Source of the DNA: Myxosarcina sp. GI1
GTDB taxonomy: Bacteria; Cyanobacteriota; Cyanobacteriia; Cyanobacteriales; Xenococcaceae
Direction: 5' to 3'
NCBI RefSeq assembly: GCF_000756305.1
Contig: NZ_JRFE01000003.1
Span: forward strand, 103,285-167,284
DNA length: 64,000 nucleotides
Shown piece after piece: positions 38,072 to 46,759 of this stretch. Position numbers and translations under genes: made by a program. The stretch's first letter is position 1; each line of letters starts with the position of its first letter. The notes under the pieces are model-generated. The model did not search any database, was not told where the DNA came from, and was given only the letters and a program-made list of their open reading frames with translations.

Positions 38072-38964
38072 TAGCGTTTCTGGCTATTGTCTTACAGGAA
38101 TACTATTTTACACTTTTGTCTGGTCATAGATGACTCCGTTGTAGATTAGCTAGCTAGAGAAAAAATATTCGGCAAACATACAGTATTTGTTCTGTGCGGG
38201 GGATACACTGTTTCAGTTTTTTTGTTGACAAAATTAGTTCGGACTACATTATTACAGTCTATGCCATAGATTAAATTTTATGTAATTCATAAAAATAATT
38301 AATAACTAGTTATTTTTACTTAAAAACTCAGGTAAATCTATAACATAAGCATTCACAAAATTAATATTAGACAGGTCGCAGTAGTATTTTTAAAAATTAT
38401 CTCGATCGGTTTAGTTTCGCAAGCCAGAAGACTCATACAATCAAGGCTTTGTCGGCTTGTTTCAACTTTTTCCAAGACTCACAGTTTTACCAATATAAAA
38501 AGCTTGTTGTCGTCGAGCAATTAGTCTTGAAGGTACATTTGTTATTTAAGTAACAATTATCACTCAAGATTATTACTTTTTATCCCAAAAATCACTTAAC
38601 TTAATCTTGAGTTTTAAAAAAATTTATAACAATTCGGTAACTGACAAAACAAAAACCCTTAAAACATCTGGTACTGTATTTACATACATAAATTTTACTT
38701 TGGTTTAAAAAGTCAGGGGAAATAAAAACAGGTCACTTTATAAACATATTAAGAAAAGTTGATTTAACATATTTTTTCAGCGATCGGAAATTGACTACAC
38801 TTTGAAAGTAAATATTTAGCAACCGTACATCTAATTCAGCTTTCATTTTGCTAAAAAGGTTTACTTAAATCTAGGTATCTAGTTCGATTTGTCTGAGATA
38901 GGTTATCGATCTATCCAAAATAAGCAGCCAAGTTTAAATAAAAATAAAATAGGATTTACAACCG
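38072..38964. other. Long noncoding leader region upstream of the sigma factor, 893 bp
   Basis: A strongly AT-rich stretch between the divergent priA and sigma factor genes with no plausible gene in six frames. A TTGACA lies at 38225-38230 with an ATTATT about 17 bp after it, a possible promoter. The length suggests long 5' leaders or several promoters for the stress sigma factor, but no riboswitch or terminator was recognised. Confidence 0.4.
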
Positions 38965-40077
38965 ATGACTACCGCCAAATCAGCCGTTCGAGATAGCTAT
39001 AACTTTAATGCTGCGGGGCTAACGATTGAAGAAGAACCTTCAACTGCTGAAAATTTAAAATTAGTTGAAGCCGAATATTCAGAAGAAGATAATAATTTCT
39101 ATTTGACTGGTAATCGCCGCAGCAACCTCGAAGATAATATCGGTGCTTTTTTTAAAGAAATGGCTCGTTATCCTTTGCTCACAGCAGAGGAAGAAATTCA
39201 TTTAGCCAACGATGTCAAAATGATGGTTAAAGTGGAAGCAACACGTCAACAGCTAAAAAAACAGTTAGATAGAAATCCCAGTACGACAGAACTATCACAA
39301 GCTTTAACCTTAGAATCAGAACGTCAGTTAAAGCTAATTTTATATCGCGGTAGAGTTGCCAAACGCAAAATGATTCGCTCTAATCTGCGTCTGGTAGTTT
39401 CTATAGCCAAACGTTATCTCAATCGCGGCGTTCCTTTTTTAGACTTAATTCAAGAAGGCGCGATCGGTTTGAATAGAGCTACAGAAAAATTCGATCCCAA
39501 TAAAGGATATAAATTTTCTACTTATGCTTACTGGTGGATACGGCAGGCAATTACTAGAACCATTGCCAACGATGCTCGCACTATTCGATTACCAATTCAC
39601 ATAGTAGAAAAACTTAATAAGCTTAAAAAGGCACAGCGTCACCTCAAACAACAGCTACAGCGTAACCCTAATGAAACCGAACTGGCTGAAGAATTAAAAA
39701 TTTCCCTGTCACAATTGCGTCAGCTACTCGAACTACGCCGTCAATCTCTATCTTTAAATCATCGAGTAGGAAAAGCAGAAGATACCGAGTTAGTAGATTT
39801 ATTAGAAGATAGCGAGTTGCAGCTACCTGAAGAACGCATGAGTGAATCGATGATGCGTCAGGAAATTACCGATGTTCTTAATGACGTACTTACAGAAAGA
39901 GAAAAAGACGTTATTTGTTTGCGTTATGGACTAACCAACGATCGCTCGTATACTTTAGAGGAAGTTGGTAAGGTGTTTAATCTATCTCGCGAAAGGGTGC
40001 GTCAGATACAAAGTAAAGCAATGCGAAAGTTACGCCGTCCGCAAGTAGCTCGTCGGTTAAAAGGATGGTTGCAATAA
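38965..40077 (+). CDS. Group 2 sigma-70 factor
   Basis: A 370-residue non-essential primary-like sigma factor. Region 1.2 is at residues 56-90 (DNIGAFFKEMARYPLLTAEEE). Region 2 at 136-206 has LRLVVSIAKRYLNRGVPFLDLIQEG and FSTYAYWWIRQAI for -10 recognition. Region 3 follows, and region 4 at 300-365 has the -35 recognition helix in LEEVGKVFNLSRERVRQIQ. The length and short N-terminus fit SigB/C/D/E-type cyanobacterial factors, which respond to stress, dark or nitrogen state. Which member cannot be fixed by eye. Confidence 0.93.
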   Translation: MTTAKSAVRDSYNFNAAGLTIEEEPSTAENLKLVEAEYSEEDNNFYLTGNRRSNLEDNIGAFFKEMARYPLLTAEEEIHLANDVKMMVKVEATRQQLKKQLDRNPSTTELSQALTLESERQLKLILYRGRVAKRKMIRSNLRLVVSIAKRYLNRGVPFLDLIQEGAIGLNRATEKFDPNKGYKFSTYAYWWIRQAITRTIANDARTIRLPIHIVEKLNKLKKAQRHLKQQLQRNPNETELAEELKISLSQLRQLLELRRQSLSLNHRVGKAEDTELVDLLEDSELQLPEERMSESMMRQEITDVLNDVLTEREKDVICLRYGLTNDRSYTLEEVGKVFNLSRERVRQIQSKAMRKLRRPQVARRLKGWLQ

Positions 40078-40448
40078 TCATGTCAATTTAAGAACATACA
40101 CTTTAGAAAAAGCTTCATGCAGTGAAAACAAACAAAACAGCATAAGCATTTAGGGAGTAAAAATTCTTGTCCGAGCGACTTTTCTGATTTTATAAGGGGC
40201 TGACTTTTAAAAGCCCCAATGTTTTAACTATTTTCCCTGTTTAACTGATTTACACATCTTGGCAATTTATGGATAAAGTCGAGCTTAGATAAACTAAAAC
40301 AACAATCAAATATCGTACTTATTGTGTGTGATATGAATTATTATAAGAAACATAAAATTGTCAAGAGTCAGAGGAAGCATAAAGCTTCCAAAATGGCAAA
40401 ATTATGCTTCCTGTCACAGTAAGAGGCGTAAAAATCGCTTGCTAGTAG
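40078..40448. other. Noncoding region, 371 bp, between sigma factor gene and tRNA
   Basis: It holds a terminator-like hairpin at 40196-40217 (listed separately). The rest is AT-rich, without a recognisable gene. A 66-codon plus-strand frame from 40358 runs through the tRNA and is not a gene. Confidence 0.5.
40196..40217 (+). terminator. Possible intrinsic terminator after the sigma factor gene
   Basis: A 6-bp stem GGGGCT / AGCCCC encloses a 10-base AT-rich loop, followed by AATGTTTTAAC. The T tract is weak, so this may be a poor terminator or a processing hairpin. It lies about 120 bp after the sigma factor stop. Confidence 0.45.
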
Positions 40449-40535
40449 TGGGGGTAGAGAGACTTGAACTCTCACGAGCTTATAAGGCTCAACGGATTTT
40501 AAGTCCGCAGCGTCTACCAATTCCGCCATACCCCC
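40449..40535 (-). tRNA. tRNA-Leu (anticodon UAA), without intron
   Basis: The minus strand folds into an 87-nt class II tRNA. The acceptor stem is GGGGGTA with TACCCCC plus discriminator A. The D arm starts GCGGAATTGGTAGAC. The anticodon stem GCGGA/TCCGT carries the loop CTTAAAA, giving anticodon TAA. A long variable arm has GAGC/GCTC, and the T arm has GAGAGTTCAAGTCTCTC. CCA is not encoded. In many cyanobacteria trnL(UAA) carries a group I intron between U34 and A35; none is present here. Confidence 0.95.
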
Positions 40536-40651
40536 AAGTTTTAAAAACCCAGTCTTAGCTTTTGCGGTAGAACCTAATATATCATACAGTATGTTTATTG
40601 TGCTTTAACATCTAAGATTAAATTAGAGAAAAAAATTACTGGTAAAAGTAG

Positions 40652-40885
40652 ATGACGCTATTAACAGAAACTAATTTAGTTGCCCTAATATACCTGGTTT
40701 TGAGTGGGACGTATTTGCTGGTATTGCCAGGTTTAGTTTATTTCTATTTAAAAAATCGCTGGTATACAGCTAGTTCGGTCGAGCGATTTATCATGTATCT
40801 ATTTGTGTTTCTCTGCTTCCCTGGAATGCTACTACTCAGTCCATTTCTTAACTTTCGTCCCAAACGTCGAGATCTCAAAGCCTAA
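40652..40885 (+). CDS. ndhL: NAD(P)H-quinone oxidoreductase subunit L
   Basis: A 77-residue NdhL, a small membrane subunit of the photosynthetic complex I (NDH-1) specific to cyanobacteria and chloroplasts, needed for CO2 uptake and cyclic electron flow. Two to three hydrophobic segments are seen (LVALIYLVLSGTYLLVLPGLVYFYL, in part) with the conserved NRWYTASSVERFIMYLFVFL (20 residues). The length is typical. It is followed 7 bp later by the DUF3007 gene and then trpA, a common cyanobacterial gene order. Confidence 0.95.
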   Translation: MTLLTETNLVALIYLVLSGTYLLVLPGLVYFYLKNRWYTASSVERFIMYLFVFLCFPGMLLLSPFLNFRPKRRDLKA

Positions 40886-40892
40886 GTAAGCT

Positions 40893-41225
40893 ATGCGAAG
40901 AATAGATGCGATCGCGATCGCTTTTGGTATTTTTCTAACGGGTGGTATCGTCTATTTAGTGCTGCAAGTATTGGGAATAAACAGCGTCAGTGCTGGAATC
41001 TGGACTCAAACTCTGTTGGTAGTTGGCTTATTGGGTTGGTGTTTGACTTATTTGTTCCGAGTAGGTACTAAAAACATGACTTACAATCAACAACTCAAAG
41101 ACTATGAAGATGCCGTTTTGCAAAAGCGACTGGAAGAAATGAGTCCAGAAGAAATCGAGCGTCTGCAAACAGAGGTAGAAAGAGAAAAAGAAAATTCTGC
41201 TTCTTCTGAGTCTGCTTCGGAATAA
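40893..41225 (+). CDS. DUF3007 membrane protein
   Basis: A 110-residue protein with two membrane segments (about residues 5-27 and 36-55), the conserved RVGTKNMTYNQQLKDYEDAV, and an acidic coiled-coil tail (LEEMSPEEIERLQTEVEREK). It belongs to the DUF3007 family of cyanobacteria and plants, unknown in function here. A role near NDH-1 or thylakoids is suggested only by its position between ndhL and trpA. Confidence 0.85.
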   Translation: MRRIDAIAIAFGIFLTGGIVYLVLQVLGINSVSAGIWTQTLLVVGLLGWCLTYLFRVGTKNMTYNQQLKDYEDAVLQKRLEEMSPEEIERLQTEVEREKENSASSESASE

Positions 41226-41262
41226 AATATTTTTCGGTAATTAAACATTAAATAATCTCAAG

Positions 41263-42066
41263 ATGAATTCTGTTAGCGATCGCTTTAAACATCTGCGTCA
41301 AAAATCTGAATGTGCCTTAATTCCTTTTATCACCGCTGGCGATCCTGACTTAGAAACTACGGCTAAAGCCCTAGAAGTTTTGGCGCAAAATGGAGCAGAT
41401 TTAATTGAACTGGGGGTTCCTTATAGCGATCCTCTGGCTGATGGTCCGACAATTCAGGCGGCGGCAACTAGAGCTTTAGGACGAGGTGTACATTTAGAGG
41501 CGGTTTTGGATGTAGTTAAAACGGTAAGTAGAAAAATTGAGACTCCAATTATTTTATTTACCTACTACAATCCTATTTATTACCGAGGCATAGAGCAATT
41601 TATGCAGCAGATTCAAGCCGCAGGAGTCAAAGGCTTAGTAGTTCCCGATTTACCATTAGAGGAAGCCCAAACTTTACTCACCTCAGCTAACCAAATGGGG
41701 ATTGAGGTGACTTTGTTAGTCGCACCCACCAGTTCTCAAGAGCGAATACATACCATTGCTAACTCTTCTCAAGGTTTTATTTATTTAGTTTCGGTTACGG
41801 GCGTTACGGGAGCGCGGACTGAAATTGCTACTAGAGTTAAAGATTTACTTACCTCTATGCGAGAGATTACCGATAAACCAATTGGGGTAGGATTTGGAAT
41901 TTCCAGTCCCGAACAAGCCCGACAGATTAAAGACTGGGGAGCAGATGCAGTTATTGTCGGTAGTGCTTTTGTCAAGCGTCTGGCAGATGAAAATTCAGAA
42001 GCAGGATTGGAAGCGATCGCCCAATTTTGTCATAATCTCAAACAAGCTATTATCAATGAGCAATGA
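41263..42066 (+). CDS. trpA: Tryptophan synthase alpha subunit
   Basis: A 267-residue TrpA, which cleaves indole-3-glycerol phosphate to indole and glyceraldehyde-3-phosphate. Seen: [34 protein letters not shown] (catalytic Glu in the first part and the conserved Asp in YSDPLADGP), [26 protein letters not shown], and [14 protein letters not shown] for phosphate binding. Normal length. It is the third gene of the ndhL-DUF3007-trpA cluster. A short tandem repeat overlaps its last codons. Confidence 0.97.
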   Translation: MNSVSDRFKHLRQKSECALIPFITAGDPDLETTAKALEVLAQNGADLIELGVPYSDPLADGPTIQAAATRALGRGVHLEAVLDVVKTVSRKIETPIILFTYYNPIYYRGIEQFMQQIQAAGVKGLVVPDLPLEEAQTLLTSANQMGIEVTLLVAPTSSQERIHTIANSSQGFIYLVSVTGVTGARTEIATRVKDLLTSMREITDKPIGVGFGISSPEQARQIKDWGADAVIVGSAFVKRLADENSEAGLEAIAQFCHNLKQAIINEQ

Positions 42067-42114
42067 ACAATGAACAATGAACAATGAGCAATGAGCAATG
42101 TTCACTGTTCATTG
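42052..42114. repeat. Tandem CAATGAA/CAATGAG repeat overlapping the trpA stop
   Basis: Units of AACAATG, AGCAATG and TGTTCATTG are repeated in tandem and inverted from inside the last trpA codons to 42114. CAATGAACA and TGTTCATTG could pair as a hairpin, so the repeat may double as a terminator between trpA and the convergent NIL-ferredoxin gene. Similar CAATG units lie near 35457-35475. Confidence 0.6.
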
Positions 42115-42123
42115 GTAAACTAG

Positions 42124-42528
42124 CTATAAATTAGTAGAAATTGCGCCTACGGGACAGGTAGGAACGCATTGTTCGCAAACAATACAGTGCGATCGCCGAA
42201 ATTTGAGTTTAAAAGTTTGCGGCTCTAAAATCAAAGCTTCGGTAGGACAGACACCAGTACACAAACCACAGTCTACACAACTTTCTTCATCGATAACAAT
42301 TTCGCCACTAGCTGAAGAAACGCTGATGCTTTGCATACGCATCCATTCGATCGCCTCATCGATGCGATCGATATCACCCTGTAATTCTACTACCAGCTTG
42401 CCCATGCGATCGGGAGCAACTTGAGCGCGAATAATATTAGCAGCGACATTAAAATCTTTTGCCAGACGATAGGTAATTGGTATTTGAATGGCAGTTCGGG
42501 GAAAAGTTAGAGTTACCCGTTTTTTCAT
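42124..42528 (-). CDS. NIL-domain ferredoxin (two 4Fe-4S clusters)
   Basis: A 134-residue soluble protein. Residues 1-75 are a NIL domain (VTLTFPRTAIQIPITYRLAK), also found after ABC ATPases for methionine. Residues 78-134 carry two 4Fe-4S motifs: CVDCGLCTGVCP and CIVCEQCVPTCP. NIL-ferredoxins occur in cyanobacteria and methanogens; their role is thought to involve sulfur or electron transfer, but this is not settled. Divergent from txlA, with 61 bp between starts. Confidence 0.9.
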   Translation of the reverse strand: MKKRVTLTFPRTAIQIPITYRLAKDFNVAANIIRAQVAPDRMGKLVVELQGDIDRIDEAIEWMRMQSISVSSASGEIVIDEESCVDCGLCTGVCPTEALILEPQTFKLKFRRSHCIVCEQCVPTCPVGAISTNL

Positions 42529-42589
42529 GGCTGGTTAGAAATAAAAAAGTACAATAAAACAGGAATGAGAATATATACTAAGTTAGCTA

Positions 42590-43150
42590 ATGAACGAACC
42601 TACAGTAGATTATGAATCTAAAAACAGTAGCACTGTTAGAAACGTACTGATTGCGATCGTGGCAGTAGTACTAAGTGTAGCTCTGTTTATTGGGTTACAA
42701 AGCGAAACAAACTCTGGTTCTCTTGAAGCTCTAGTACGACGCTCTATACCTCTTGAGGATGCTTTGAGTAACGGTAAACCAACCCTAACAGAATTCTATG
42801 CTGACTGGTGTACTAGCTGTCAGGCAATGGCAGAAGATCTTTCAGCCATCGAAAACAGCTATGAAGATCGGGTTAATTTTGTCATGCTCAATGTCGATAA
42901 TAATAAATGGCTTCCAGAAATGTTGCGCTATCGCGTTGATGGAATTCCACACTTCGTGTTTATGGATCGAGAGGGTGAAGCGATCGCCGAAGCAATTGGC
43001 GAACAGCCTCGTTCGATCCTAGAAGCAGATCTTGAAGCTTTAATTGCTAGTAACCCCATCCCTTATGCTTATGAGAAAGGAGCCGTTTCTCAGCTTGATA
43101 AGGTTGCAACACAGAAAAACAGCGATCCTCGCAATCACGGTGGAAAATAA
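42590..43150 (+). CDS. txlA: Membrane-anchored thioredoxin-like protein TxlA
   Basis: A 186-residue protein with one N-terminal membrane anchor (residues 18-40, VLIAIVAVVLSVALFIGL) and a lumen-facing thioredoxin domain with ADWCTSCQAM (active cysteines) and the cis-Pro in DGIPHFVFMDREGEAIAEAIG (in part). It is the cyanobacterial homologue of plant HCF164, which passes reducing power across the thylakoid for cytochrome and photosystem assembly. The length fits. Followed 27 bp later by a small gene on the same strand. Confidence 0.9.
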   Translation: MNEPTVDYESKNSSTVRNVLIAIVAVVLSVALFIGLQSETNSGSLEALVRRSIPLEDALSNGKPTLTEFYADWCTSCQAMAEDLSAIENSYEDRVNFVMLNVDNNKWLPEMLRYRVDGIPHFVFMDREGEAIAEAIGEQPRSILEADLEALIASNPIPYAYEKGAVSQLDKVATQKNSDPRNHGGK

Positions 43151-43177
43151 CTAAAAACCAAGGGCAAAAATAAATTT

Positions 43178-43630
43178 ATGGCGATCGTAGTCAAACACAA
43201 AAAAACTGGCAGTGAATATATTCTTTTAGCTGTTAATGCTGTTAGCGGTGGTAGTAAAGTCAATTTACCCTCGCGTTTTCTCAACGATCTATTTCCTCAG
43301 AACGATACCGAAAATTATGGACTGGTAACTGTTTGCGATGCCAGAGGAAATATGTTTTTGAGTTATATTGACGATTTAATTATTAGCGAAATAGACGGTC
43401 AAAAACCTTCAGAAATTTTGCCAGAAATTGTGGTTTCATCTGTGAGTCATGAAGATAGAGAAGAGTTTGACGATCTTGAAGATGAAAGCAGTATAGAATC
43501 GGGCGATTGCCGAAGGCAGCGCGCAGAGCGCGATCGCGAAGCAAATGCCAGTCAGGCTAATCGCGCTGTAATAAGTTCTGACACGGCTTTTTCTGATGAT
43601 GATTTTGAAGACGATGAGGATTGGGTATAG
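43178..43630 (+). CDS. Hypothetical acidic cyanobacterial protein
   Basis: A 150-residue protein. The first 75 residues form a compact-looking beta-rich part (MAIVVKHKKTGSEYILLAVN, then KVNLPSRFLNDLFP). The C-terminus is very acidic (DDDFEDDEDWV). Residues 109-121 (GDCRRQRAERDRE) are basic and unlike the rest; they come from a GC-rich palindromic repeat inserted in frame (43502-43537). Conserved in cyanobacteria by appearance; no function can be assigned. It follows txlA. Confidence 0.7.
   Translation: MAIVVKHKKTGSEYILLAVNAVSGGSKVNLPSRFLNDLFPQNDTENYGLVTVCDARGNMFLSYIDDLIISEIDGQKPSEILPEIVVSSVSHEDREEFDDLEDESSIESGDCRRQRAERDREANASQANRAVISSDTAFSDDDFEDDEDWV
43502..43537. repeat. Palindromic HIP1-containing repeat inside a coding sequence
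   Basis: GGCGATTGCCGAAGGCAGCG followed by CGCAGAGCGCGATCGC is a short GC-rich dispersed element of the REP kind seen in other cyanobacteria, ending in a HIP1 site. It sits within the gene at 43178-43630 and is read through in frame as a basic peptide in an acidic protein. Confidence 0.65.
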
Positions 43631-43690
43631 CTAATACCGCTACGCGGAAGTAAAAAGCAGCAAGTAGCAATTAGCTTTCTGTTGTGCGCT

Positions 43691-44377
43691 TTAGCTTAGT
43701 AAATCGGGAATTTTATAGTATTGACGCAGATATTTAGGGTCGTGTATGGTAATTTTTTGTCGGTATATAGAAATCATTTGCTGATGCCTTAGTTGTCCTA
43801 AAAATTTGGTAACGGAGACTCTACTTAGACTAGTCATTTCAGCCAAAGTTTCATGGCTTAATCGCAAGTTAATTTCAATTCCAGCATTTGTTTTAATTCC
43901 AAAATCACGACTCAAGATTAATAAAAAGCTAACTAATCTAGTCTGCGATCTTTGCATTCGTAAAAATTCAATAGTTATTTCAGCATTCAATAGTCGCGAT
44001 ACTAGCTGCCGAATCATTAATGATGATAGTTCTGGCGATTTGTGTAATTCTTGCCGTACTCTAAAAGTAGGTGTAGAAATCAATTTTACTGGAGTTACAG
44101 CCGAAGCAGAGTATTTTTGTTCTAGTTCGTCTAAAAGCAAAGATGATAATCCAAAGAAACTTTTTTCTGGCAGTAAAGCAATCGCAATTTCATTGCCTAT
44201 CCGATCTATTTTAAAAAGTTTGACTATTCCATTCAAAGAAAAATAAATATTTTGTTGTGGTTCTAAAAAGTCAAATATCTTTTCACCTGCCTCTAATACT
44301 CTTGTTTTTGAATATTTATTTTCAATCTGAGTCACTGCTTGACTTAATTTAGTTTCAAAAGACAAAACATTTTTCAT
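43691..44377 (-). CDS. Crp/Fnr-family regulator, NtcA-like paralogue
   Basis: A 228-residue CRP-family regulator clearly related to NtcA. Shared blocks are [15 protein letters not shown] and the HTH LSHETLAEMTSLSRVSVTKFLGQLR (in part), plus QMISIYRQKITIHDP. The effector domain has diverged (EPQQNIYFSLNGIVKLFKID, where NtcA has [21 protein letters not shown]). So the ligand and target set probably differ from NtcA. It stands beside two small unknown genes on the same strand. Confidence 0.9.
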   Translation of the reverse strand: MKNVLSFETKLSQAVTQIENKYSKTRVLEAGEKIFDFLEPQQNIYFSLNGIVKLFKIDRIGNEIAIALLPEKSFFGLSSLLLDELEQKYSASAVTPVKLISTPTFRVRQELHKSPELSSLMIRQLVSRLLNAEITIEFLRMQRSQTRLVSFLLILSRDFGIKTNAGIEINLRLSHETLAEMTSLSRVSVTKFLGQLRHQQMISIYRQKITIHDPKYLRQYYKIPDLLS

Positions 44378-44474
44378 AAAAATGATAATTGTGCCAAATT
44401 TTATTTATTAGTTAATAACTTGAATTTACTCAAAGCAGCCGCTCGAAAAAAGTTATAACTGAACTTTGAGTTGG

Positions 44475-44672
44475 CTAAATGTCGTCACTTTCTATTACTT
44501 CAAAATCCAATTCTTTCAAAGACAAAATCAAGGTTTCACTACGCTCTCGTTCTTGGTAATTTAATTTGACTAACCAACGTCTAGTTGATTCTTCTCTGGC
44601 TATAACTATCCCTTTAATTCCTTTGGCATATTTGGGATAAATAACTTTCACTGTAGTTTTTACGTCAAGCAT
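44475..44672 (-). CDS. Small hypothetical protein, SH3/KOW-like
   Basis: A 65-residue protein from the ATG at 44672 (the frame also has a TTG 14 codons earlier). The pattern MLDVKTTVKVIYPKYAKGIKG, then GIVIAREESTRRWLVKLN (a beta strand and loop series), resembles small SH3- or KOW-like barrels. Acidic C-terminus. No function known. It is between the NtcA-like regulator gene and another small gene, all on the minus strand. Confidence 0.55.
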   Translation of the reverse strand: MLDVKTTVKVIYPKYAKGIKGIVIAREESTRRWLVKLNYQERERSETLILSLKELDFEVIESDDI

Positions 44673-44743
44673 ATTAAAAAAGCTGTTACTATTAATCAAA
44701 CGACTGTGATACAACCAATCGTTCTAATTTTATTTTTTTTTAA

Positions 44744-44965
44744 CTATTTAGTTAAAATTTGCTTTTTAGCTTTTTTTAGTTGCTTCCAAAGATGTTTGAG
44801 TTGTCGGTAAGCTTCATCTGAAGATAGTTTGCCGTTGGTTTCCAAGCTAGAAATATAGCTTATTTTATGTGAAAATTCTTGTAGGTAAGTGTTAAAAGAA
44901 ATGTTTTTAGGATTATTCTTTCCGTAGTAGTGATATCTAGGACGAAAAAAGTTGGAGCGATTCAT
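44744..44965 (-). CDS. Small conserved protein, DUF7219-like
   Basis: A 73-residue protein from the ATG at 44965; an in-frame TTG at 45013 is less likely. Typical text is FFRPRYHYYGKNNPKNISFN, then LQEFSHKISYISSLETNGKLS and EAYRQLKHLWKQLKKAKK. It is a small cyanobacterial family, DUF7219 by my recognition, predicted to be helical and soluble. Function unknown. Confidence 0.65.
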   Translation of the reverse strand: MNRSNFFRPRYHYYGKNNPKNISFNTYLQEFSHKISYISSLETNGKLSSDEAYRQLKHLWKQLKKAKKQILTK

Positions 44966-45406
44966 TTCAAATATATTGACTTTTTCAACAAAGGTTCTTG
45001 AATTATTTAACAATTGTTACGCAAAAGAACAATACTTTTAGCGCGTTAACGTACAGATAGGCAAATTTTACAATATTTTTTAAAACAACTACACAAAAAC
45101 AATCAGTTCGTTATAGTACATAATCTTTAAGTTCTTGGTTTTAGAAGTAGATGTTGCAAAAATTCAACTGAAGGGACTTCGCATTTACATCGAGTCTAGA
45201 TCTATTTCACTGATAGCCACGCTTCACTTTGGCAATTTTGTAACTCATCAGGACTTACGCAGTTGAGCCATAAATCAATAACAGTCGTTCTAGTAGTTTG
45301 AGTAAGCTATCTAACAGAATTTTTGAAGTAGCAAAACTATAATGTTGAATGAAACCAGCAAAAAATAAGTATTTCAAAGCAAATATTTAAAACTTTAAGA
45401 TTATTG
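44966..45406. other. Noncoding region, 441 bp
   Basis: An AT-rich region with no gene seen. It includes CATCAGGACTTACGCAG at 45247-45263, a motif often found at ends of cyanobacterial insertion sequences and MITEs; no matching second end was found, so it may be a relic. Confidence 0.4.
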
Positions 45407-46162
45407 ATGACTTCAGAACAGATAACAGAACAGCAGTTAGCCGAGTTAGAAAACAATTCTCAACCAACAGCCTCAGAAAAGCTAGAAAATTCGTTAAAAA
45501 ATATATACTGTGTAAGCGGTTTGGGTGCCGACGATCGCGTATTTCAACAGTTAGAGTTTGAAGGTTATCAGCCAGTTCACATACGTTGGGTAGAACCAGA
45601 ACCGAGAGAATCAATTGCTGACTATGCCAAACGTCTGACGGCGCAAATAAAGTCAGAAAAGCCGATTTTGATCGGACTATCTTTTGGCGGTTTAATTGCG
45701 ATTGAAATTGCCAAACAAATCGAAGTAGAGAAAGTAATTTTGGTTTCTAGTGCGAAAAACAAACGAGAAATTCCCCTATACTTTAGATTATTTCGCTGGT
45801 TTCCCGTTCACCGTCTTATTCCTTTAAAAAGCTTACTGCGCTTTGTGTACTGGCTGGCATACTGGTTTTTTAGTTTGGAAACCGTTGACGAACAGAAATT
45901 ACTCAGGGCAATTTTAAGCGATACTGACGCACATTTTTTGAAGTGGGCAGTGCATCGGGTTGTAATCTGGAACAATGAAGAAGTTCCCGAACATATCTGT
46001 CATCTTCACGGAACGCGCGATCGCGTCTTTCCTATTTCTTTCGTAAATGCCGATTGGCAAATAGAAAAAGGCGGACATTTAATGATTATGAATCGTGCCT
46101 CGCAAATTTCAGCATTAATTAGTAAGGTTCTCGATCGCGTCGGCTCCTTTGAGGGCTGCTAG
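45407..46162 (+). CDS. Alpha/beta hydrolase
   Basis: A 251-residue hydrolase from the ATG at 45407. The nucleophile elbow is LIGLSFGGLIAIEIA, with the catalytic Ser. The late His is in EKGGHLMIMNRA, and HGTRDRVFPISF carries the acid region. The opening YCVSGLGADDRVFQQL is the strand-loop with the oxyanion hole. Substrate unknown. Its 3' end overlaps the convergent purN gene by 48 bp. Confidence 0.88.
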   Translation: MTSEQITEQQLAELENNSQPTASEKLENSLKNIYCVSGLGADDRVFQQLEFEGYQPVHIRWVEPEPRESIADYAKRLTAQIKSEKPILIGLSFGGLIAIEIAKQIEVEKVILVSSAKNKREIPLYFRLFRWFPVHRLIPLKSLLRFVYWLAYWFFSLETVDEQKLLRAILSDTDAHFLKWAVHRVVIWNNEEVPEHICHLHGTRDRVFPISFVNADWQIEKGGHLMIMNRASQISALISKVLDRVGSFEGC

Positions 46163-46759
46163 AGCAATTGCCCGTGGTAAAATAATGTGTTCCTGTTCCT
46201 GTATTCTGGCGTGTAGAGTTGCAGGTGTATCTTCAGTCAATACTGGTACGGCAGCCTGCATCAAAATTTTACCGCTATCGACCTCTAGGCTTACCAAATG
46301 CACCGTACAGCCCGTAATTTTGACCTGTGCAGCTAAAGCCTGTTCTACAGCGCGAATGCCTTTAAAACTAGGTAACAGACTTGGATGAATATTGATAATG
46401 CGATCGGGAAAACTGGCAATCAATACTTCAGTTACTACCCGCATCCAGCCAGCCATTACTACCCACTCAACACCGTAGTTTTGCAGGGTAGATACGACAG
46501 CGTGGTCTAAGTCTTCTCTAGTTTTATATTCTCTATGATTGATTAGTATTGTCGGAACATTATATTTTTTGCCAAGCGATCGCACTTTTGCCTGGGGATT
46601 ATTGTAAATTAAAACTTCTATCTCTGCATTTAATTGTCCCGACGCGATCGCCTTAGCTATAGCCTCAAAATTAGTTCCGCTTCCCGATGCCATAATTCCC
46701 AGTTGAAGTGGCTGTTTGGGGTTTATTTCCGATAGCGAACAATTAGGAGAGATTAGCAC
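46115..46759 (-). CDS. purN: Phosphoribosylglycinamide formyltransferase
   Basis: A 214-residue GAR transformylase using 10-formyl-THF in purine synthesis. Seen are LGIMASGSGTNFEAIAKAI, RIINIHPSLLPSFKG (catalytic His and Asn region) and GCTVHLVSLEVDSGKILMQ (catalytic Asp). The C-terminus (HARIQEQEHIILPRAIAL) is complete. The start is GTG at 46759; an extra 20 residues precede the core. Its 3' end overlaps the alpha/beta hydrolase gene by 48 bp on the opposite strand. Confidence 0.96.
   Translation of the reverse strand: MLISPNCSLSEINPKQPLQLGIMASGSGTNFEAIAKAIASGQLNAEIEVLIYNNPQAKVRSLGKKYNVPTILINHREYKTREDLDHAVVSTLQNYGVEWVVMAGWMRVVTEVLIASFPDRIINIHPSLLPSFKGIRAVEQALAAQVKITGCTVHLVSLEVDSGKILMQAAVPVLTEDTPATLHARIQEQEHIILPRAIALAALKGADAIENLTN

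Noticed and set aside
40358-40558. 66-codon frame through the tRNA
   Set aside because: It is the antisense of tRNA-Leu(UAA).
45247-45263. Insertion-sequence end motif
   Set aside because: Only one possible end is seen and no transposase is near; kept only as a note in the region entry.
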